Assembly: GCF_020141465.1 (NCBI RefSeq) | Contig: NZ_JAHSPD010000001.1 | Location: 2,896,374-2,960,373, forward strand | DNA from: Roseovarius carneus | GTDB taxonomy: Bacteria > Pseudomonadota > Alphaproteobacteria > Rhodobacterales > Rhodobacteraceae | DNA: 64,000 nt | Direction of reading: 5' to 3' | Part shown: positions 60,617 through 64,000 of the stretch, in pieces | Layout: each line of letters opens with the position of its first letter | Numbering within the stretch: position 1 is the stretch's first letter | Translations under genes and position numbers: made by a program | The notes under the pieces: generated by a model | The model's database searches: none | Told to the model about the DNA's origin: nothing | Seen by the model: the letters and a program-made list of their open reading frames with translations, nothing else

Positions 60617-61380
60617 CCACTAAACACCTCACCCTCCGCCTTGCGACGGCGCTTTTCCTTGCCGTTCCCGTGACAGCAACACTCACCGCCACACCTGCCC
60701 TCGCGTTTTTCGGCGGCTTCGGGCGCATCGTCTACGACCCGCAAAACCACGCCGAGAATATTGTCTCCGCCGCCCGCGCACTCGAACAGATCAACAACCA
60801 GATCACCTCGTTGCAGAACGAGGCGCAGATGCTGATCAATCAAGCGCGCAACCTGACCAGCCTGCCCTATTCGGCCCTGCAGGACCTGCAGCAATCGGTG
60901 CAACGAACGCAGCAGCTTCTGGGCGAGGCACAGCGGATTGCCTATGATGTCCAGGCAATCGATCAGGCCTTCCAGACAGATTATGGCCCGGCGTCGCTGA
61001 CGGCCACCGATCAAGCACTCGTCGACGGGGCCCGCGAGCGGTGGCAAACCACTGTTGGTGGATTGCAAGACGCAATGCGGATGCAGGCCGGAGTGGTCGG
61101 CAATCTCGAGACCAACCGCGCACAGATGTCAGCTTTGATTGGCGAAAGCCAGGGCGCGACGGGGGCCTTGCAGGCGACACAGGCCGGCAATCAGCTTCTC
61201 GCCCTGCAATCGCAGCAGATCTCGGACCTGACAGCGTTGATGGCCGCGCAAGGACGCGCCCAGAACCTGGAAGCGGCGCAAATGGCCGCCGCCCAAGAGC
61301 AAGCCCGCGAGCAGCGGCGGCGGTTTCTGGAGCCTGGCACCGGCTATCAGCCGGGCAATGCGCAGATGTTCCAGAACTGA
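60613..61380 (+). CDS. trbJ: TrbJ mating-pair protein (VirB5-like)
   Basis: 255 residues from the ATG at 60613. A signal peptide (about 1-34, ending TPALA) is followed by a mostly helical, Gln-rich protein with coiled-coil segments (ALEQINNQITSLQNEAQML, LQQSVQRTQQLLGEAQ). This is the usual TrbJ/VirB5 form, a minor pilus-tip component. It overlaps the trbE stop by 4 bases. Confidence 0.92.
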   Translation: MTTKHLTLRLATALFLAVPVTATLTATPALAFFGGFGRIVYDPQNHAENIVSAARALEQINNQITSLQNEAQMLINQARNLTSLPYSALQDLQQSVQRTQQLLGEAQRIAYDVQAIDQAFQTDYGPASLTATDQALVDGARERWQTTVGGLQDAMRMQAGVVGNLETNRAQMSALIGESQGATGALQATQAGNQLLALQSQQISDLTALMAAQGRAQNLEAAQMAAAQEQAREQRRRFLEPGTGYQPGNAQMFQN

Positions 61381-61388
61381 GGTTTGAG

Positions 61389-61658
61389 ATGAAAGGCGCG
61401 CTCCTCCTTCGGCTTGGCATGGGTGTTCTCGCCTTCATGGCTGTCCTCGGCGCATTGCTGGAGATCGCCCGTGAGGATGACATTGACACCCTATCCATCC
61501 CCGAACGGCCCGAGGTGAATGATCCGCTGCGCGCAGAGCTGCAGCGCTGCCGGGACCTTGGAGACGCCGCTTTGGACGATCAAGACTGCGGCGCCACCTG
61601 GACTGAAACTCGCCGCCGGTTCCTGACCCCGGCTCCATCCTCAGACCCGGAGGAGTGA
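61389..61658 (+). CDS. trbK: TrbK-like entry-exclusion protein (alternative type)
   Basis: 89 residues from the ATG at 61389. One membrane segment (about 5-25) is followed by a short periplasmic part with two cysteines (LQRCRDLGDAALDDQDCGATW). This matches the 'TrbK-alt' proteins that take the place of TrbK between trbJ and trbL in alphaproteobacterial ICEs. Entry exclusion is the assumed role. Confidence 0.82.
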   Translation: MKGALLLRLGMGVLAFMAVLGALLEIAREDDIDTLSIPERPEVNDPLRAELQRCRDLGDAALDDQDCGATWTETRRRFLTPAPSSDPEE

Positions 61659-61662
61659 CCCA

Positions 61663-62976
61663 ATGGGTGGTACCGGCGTCATCGACCGCTTCCTCGAGGT
61701 CTTCACCAGCTACATCGACAGCGGCTTCGGCCTGTTGGGTGGCGAAGTTGCCTTCCTTGCCACGACACTGATTGTCATCGATGTCACGTTGGCGGCTCTC
61801 TTCTGGGCCTGGGGCGCGGATGACGACATCCTCGCGCGTCTGATCAAGAAAACCCTCTTTGTGGGCGTCTTCGCCTACATCATTTCGAACTGGAACGCGC
61901 TCGCACGCATTGTTTTTGAGAGCTTCGCCGGGCTTGGTCTGCAGGCGAGCGGCACCGGGTTCAGCGCCACAGATCTGATGCGTCCCGGGCGCGTGGCCCA
62001 GGTTGGGCTCGACGCTGGACGGCCAATCCTTGCGTCGATCTCCGACCTGATGGGCTATGTCAGCTTCTTCGAAAATTTCATCCAGATCATCGTGCTGATG
62101 TTCGCCTGGATCATGGTGCTGCTCGCCTTCTTCATCCTCGCGGTGCAGCTCTTCATCACCCTGATCGAGTTCAAGCTGACAACGCTCGCTGGGTTCGTGC
62201 TGATCCCATTCGGCCTTTTCGGCAAGACCGCGTTTCTCGCCGAACGGGTGCTCGGCAACGTCGTCTCTTCTGGCGTCAAGGTGCTGGTGCTCGCCGTGAT
62301 CATCGGCATCGGGTCGAGCCTTTTCGGTGAGTTCACGTCCGGGTTTGGGGGAGATCAGCCCAATATCGAAGAGGCCATGGCCATCGTGCTGGCCGCCCTT
62401 TCCCTTCTTGGCCTCGGCATCTTCGGTCCCGGCATCGCCAACGGGCTGATCTCCGGCGGACCGCAACTCAGCATGGGCGCAGCCGTGGGCACCGGGCTCG
62501 TCTCCGGAGGTGTCACCGCCGTCGGCATGGCCGGAACGGGTATGGCCGCAGGCGCTGCGGGACGCGGCGTGCTCGCCGGTGCCCGCGGCGGGGCCGCAAC
62601 CGTCGGTGGGGCTTCCGCAACGTACAGTCTCGGATCGGCCGGACGAACCGGAGCCGCAGGGGTCGCCTCTGGGGTCGGTGGTATCGCGCGGGCTGGTGCC
62701 GGTGTCGCCAGCAGTCCCTTGCGTCGCGCCGCGTCAGCCTTGAGCGACAGCGCCCAGGGTGGCGCACGAGCGGCTGTTGCGACCAGCGGCGGGGCAATCA
62801 CCGGCGGCAGTAATCCTGATGCCTCAACATCTTCGTCCAGCCCGCCCGCGTGGGCCGCGCGCATGGGTCGCGCGCAAACGCTTCACCACGGCGCGACCGC
62901 CGCCACCCATGCCCTGCGCTCAGGCGACAGCTCCGGCGGCGGCACCTCTGTCAGCCTTTCGGAAAGGGATCCCTAA
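61663..62976 (+). CDS. trbL: TrbL inner-membrane channel protein (VirB6-like)
   Basis: 437 residues, GAGGAG site. About six or seven membrane segments lie in residues 20-290. The last 140 residues are Gly/Ala/Ser-rich and low in complexity, a common feature of TrbL. VirB6/TrbL forms part of the inner-membrane channel. The stop overlaps the trbF start (TAATG). Confidence 0.93.
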   Translation: MGGTGVIDRFLEVFTSYIDSGFGLLGGEVAFLATTLIVIDVTLAALFWAWGADDDILARLIKKTLFVGVFAYIISNWNALARIVFESFAGLGLQASGTGFSATDLMRPGRVAQVGLDAGRPILASISDLMGYVSFFENFIQIIVLMFAWIMVLLAFFILAVQLFITLIEFKLTTLAGFVLIPFGLFGKTAFLAERVLGNVVSSGVKVLVLAVIIGIGSSLFGEFTSGFGGDQPNIEEAMAIVLAALSLLGLGIFGPGIANGLISGGPQLSMGAAVGTGLVSGGVTAVGMAGTGMAAGAAGRGVLAGARGGAATVGGASATYSLGSAGRTGAAGVASGVGGIARAGAGVASSPLRRAASALSDSAQGGARAAVATSGGAITGGSNPDASTSSSSPPAWAARMGRAQTLHHGATAATHALRSGDSSGGGTSVSLSERDP

Positions 62977-63659
62977 TGTTCAAACGCCCCTCGCTCACCT
63001 ACGGCAAGACACCGGAACCCGAGACCCCCTATCAGAAGGCGGCACAGGTCTGGGACGACCGCATCGGATCGGCCCGCGTGCAAGCCAAGAACTGGCGTCT
63101 GATGGCTATCGGATCGCTGTTTCTGTCAACAGCACTGGCCTTCGGTCTCGTCTGGCAATCCACGCAAGGCACCGTCGTGCCTTGGGTCGTCGAGGTGGAT
63201 CGGCTGGGCGAGGCCCGCAGCGTCGCCCCCGCCAGTGCCGACTTCGAGGTGACCGACCCGCAGATCGCCTATCACCTCGCGCAATTCATCGAACGGGTCC
63301 GCGCGATCCCGGCCGACCCCATTGTCGTGCGCCAGAACTGGCTGCGCGCATATGAGTTCACCACTGATCGCGGTGCGATGGCGCTGAATGATCATGCCAG
63401 GTCCAACGATCCTTTCGCTCAGATCGGTGAGGTTCAAATCTCGGTCGATGTCTCCAGCGTCATCCGCGCCTCACCCGACAGTTTCCGCATCGCCTGGACC
63501 GAACGGCGCTATCAGGACGGCAGCCTTGCCGCGACCGAGCGCTGGACAGCGATCCTGACCATTTCGGTCCAGCCACCGCGCAGCGCCGAACGGCTCCGTC
63601 AAAACCCGCTCGGCATCTACGTCCACGCCATCAACTGGTCACGGGAGCTTCAGCAATGA
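62976..63659 (+). CDS. trbF: TrbF channel protein (VirB8-like)
   Basis: 227 residues from the ATG at 62976. A cytoplasmic N-terminus with TPYQKAAQVWDDRIGSARVQAKNW, one membrane segment (about 44-62) and a periplasmic VirB8-like domain with VVPWVVEVDRLGEA and WRAYEF-like sequence. It links the inner-membrane channel to the core complex. It overlaps trbG by 4 bases (ATGA). Confidence 0.93.
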   Translation: MFKRPSLTYGKTPEPETPYQKAAQVWDDRIGSARVQAKNWRLMAIGSLFLSTALAFGLVWQSTQGTVVPWVVEVDRLGEARSVAPASADFEVTDPQIAYHLAQFIERVRAIPADPIVVRQNWLRAYEFTTDRGAMALNDHARSNDPFAQIGEVQISVDVSSVIRASPDSFRIAWTERRYQDGSLAATERWTAILTISVQPPRSAERLRQNPLGIYVHAINWSRELQQ

Positions 63660-64000
63660 TACGTTTGCACACGACTATCCCCATCACACTGACCGCGTGT
63701 CTACTGCTGAGCGCCTGTGCAACCTACACCCCACCCGAAATCGACTATGACAGTGATGTTCCCGCCTTGCCCGCGCCTCCGCCGCCCGTGGTAGAAGAAC
63801 CGCTGCGAGCGGTCCACACGCCGCCGCCCTGGACCCCGTCGCGGGGCGGCGACGCGGATGCGGCCACCGCGGAGGCCCGCGTCATCAATGCCAATACGGC
63901 CGCCCGCGTCGAACCCCGCCGCGAGGGCTACTACAATGCGATCCAGGTCTTCCCCTACAGCGAAGGTGCGCTCTACCAGATCTATGCCGCTCCAGGTCAG
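63656..64000 (+). CDS. trbG: TrbG core-complex protein (VirB9-like), truncated by window edge
   Basis: 115 residues are visible from the ATG at 63656; the gene continues beyond 64000. A lipoprotein-type signal has LLLSAC (cysteine at about 21), then a Pro-rich stretch (PALPAPPPPVVEEP) and the start of the VirB9 domain (YYNAIQVFPYSEGALYQIYAAPG). TrbG forms the outer part of the channel. trbI should follow. Confidence 0.9.
   Translation, partial: MIRLHTTIPITLTACLLLSACATYTPPEIDYDSDVPALPAPPPPVVEEPLRAVHTPPPWTPSRGGDADAATAEARVINANTAARVEPRREGYYNAIQVFPYSEGALYQIYAAPGQ

Larger units (their letters stand above)
2764..64000. mobile_element. integrative conjugative element inserted in dusA (right end outside window)
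   Basis: From the dusA 5' end rightward the window holds an integrase, defence cargo, a DUF932/ParB/primase module, a QseC/QseM/FseA/RdfS-like control block, RepA, TraF, relaxase, TraG, metal cargo and trbBCDEJKLFG. This backbone order is that of the Mesorhizobium symbiosis-island type ICEs and relatives in other alphaproteobacteria. No second copy of the dusA core sequence was found in the window, and trbG runs off the edge, so the element is larger than 61 kb. Confidence 0.88.

Noticed and set aside
1-64000. tRNA, rRNA, CRISPR arrays and insertion sequences
   Set aside because: No cloverleaf-like segments, regularly spaced repeats or transposase genes were recognised on either strand.

Overview
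The window comes from an alphaproteobacterium, most likely a member of the Rhodobacterales (Roseobacter group). It is GC-rich, the chromosomal flank looks typical of that order (DUF1289 protein, TauE/SafE permease, dusA), and the mobile genes match the integrative conjugative elements (ICEs) known from Rhizobiales and Rhodobacterales. No rRNA, tRNA, CRISPR array or transposase was seen.

Layout. (1) 1-2.85 kb is chromosome: the end of a DUF1289 gene, a PhyH-like oxygenase, a TauE/SafE permease and dusA. (2) From the 5' end of dusA to the right edge, and beyond it, lies one large ICE. Its tyrosine integrase abuts the 5' end of dusA, and the first dusA codons are AT-rich, as expected if the element rebuilt the start of the gene. 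(3) 4.3-14.8 kb is a defence and cargo island: a GGCT-like gene with a small partner, a TIGR02391 protein, an uncharacterised pair containing a probable PD-(D/E)xK nuclease, a Gabija-like OLD nuclease/UvrD helicase pair, and an AbiE toxin-antitoxin pair with a double-dyad operator. (4) 14.9-25.5 kb is the maintenance module: DUF932, ParB-like, DUF6878, DUF6915, TOPRIM primase, DUF2493/SLOG, a membrane protein and DUF736, interrupted by a solitary OLD-family nuclease. Its gene junctions carry stem-loops, including two families of look-alike structured leaders. (5) 25.6-30.2 kb is the control and processing block: a QseC-like HTH protein, a QseM-like DUF2285 protein, a split gene that reads as an FseA-type +1 frameshift pair, an RdfS-like excisionase, RepA with iteron-like repeats, DUF2840, TraF peptidase and a second DUF736. 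(6) 30.2-35.4 kb is DNA processing for transfer: lytic transglycosylase, relaxase, TraG coupling protein and a CopG-like protein. (7) 35.7-56.2 kb is metal-resistance cargo: a copper operon (CusB, CusA, CusF-like, CopC, CopD, multicopper oxidase, DUF411), a P-type ATPase with a cytochrome c, a CsoR/RcnR-type regulator with an MFS pump and a HupE/UreJ permease, and a MerR-controlled unit with a transglutaminase-like protein, a CDF transporter and a methyltransferase. (8) 56.5-64 kb is the mating-pair-formation operon trbBCDEJKLFG, cut by the window edge inside trbG.

How it works together. The integrase and RdfS-like factor move the element in and out of dusA. The QseC/QseM/FseA-like proteins probably control RdfS expression. 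RepA, ParB and primase would maintain the excised circle. Relaxase, TraG, TraF and Trb proteins carry out conjugation. The cargo gives the host phage defence and metal resistance. The second attachment site lies outside the window.

Most notable for follow-up: the +1 frameshift in the FseA-like gene, the covarying leader structures upstream of two ICE genes, the nuclease-containing two-gene system at 6.3-8.4 kb, a CusB adaptor carrying four tandem CusF-like repeats, and two distant promoters that share a MerR-type operator.
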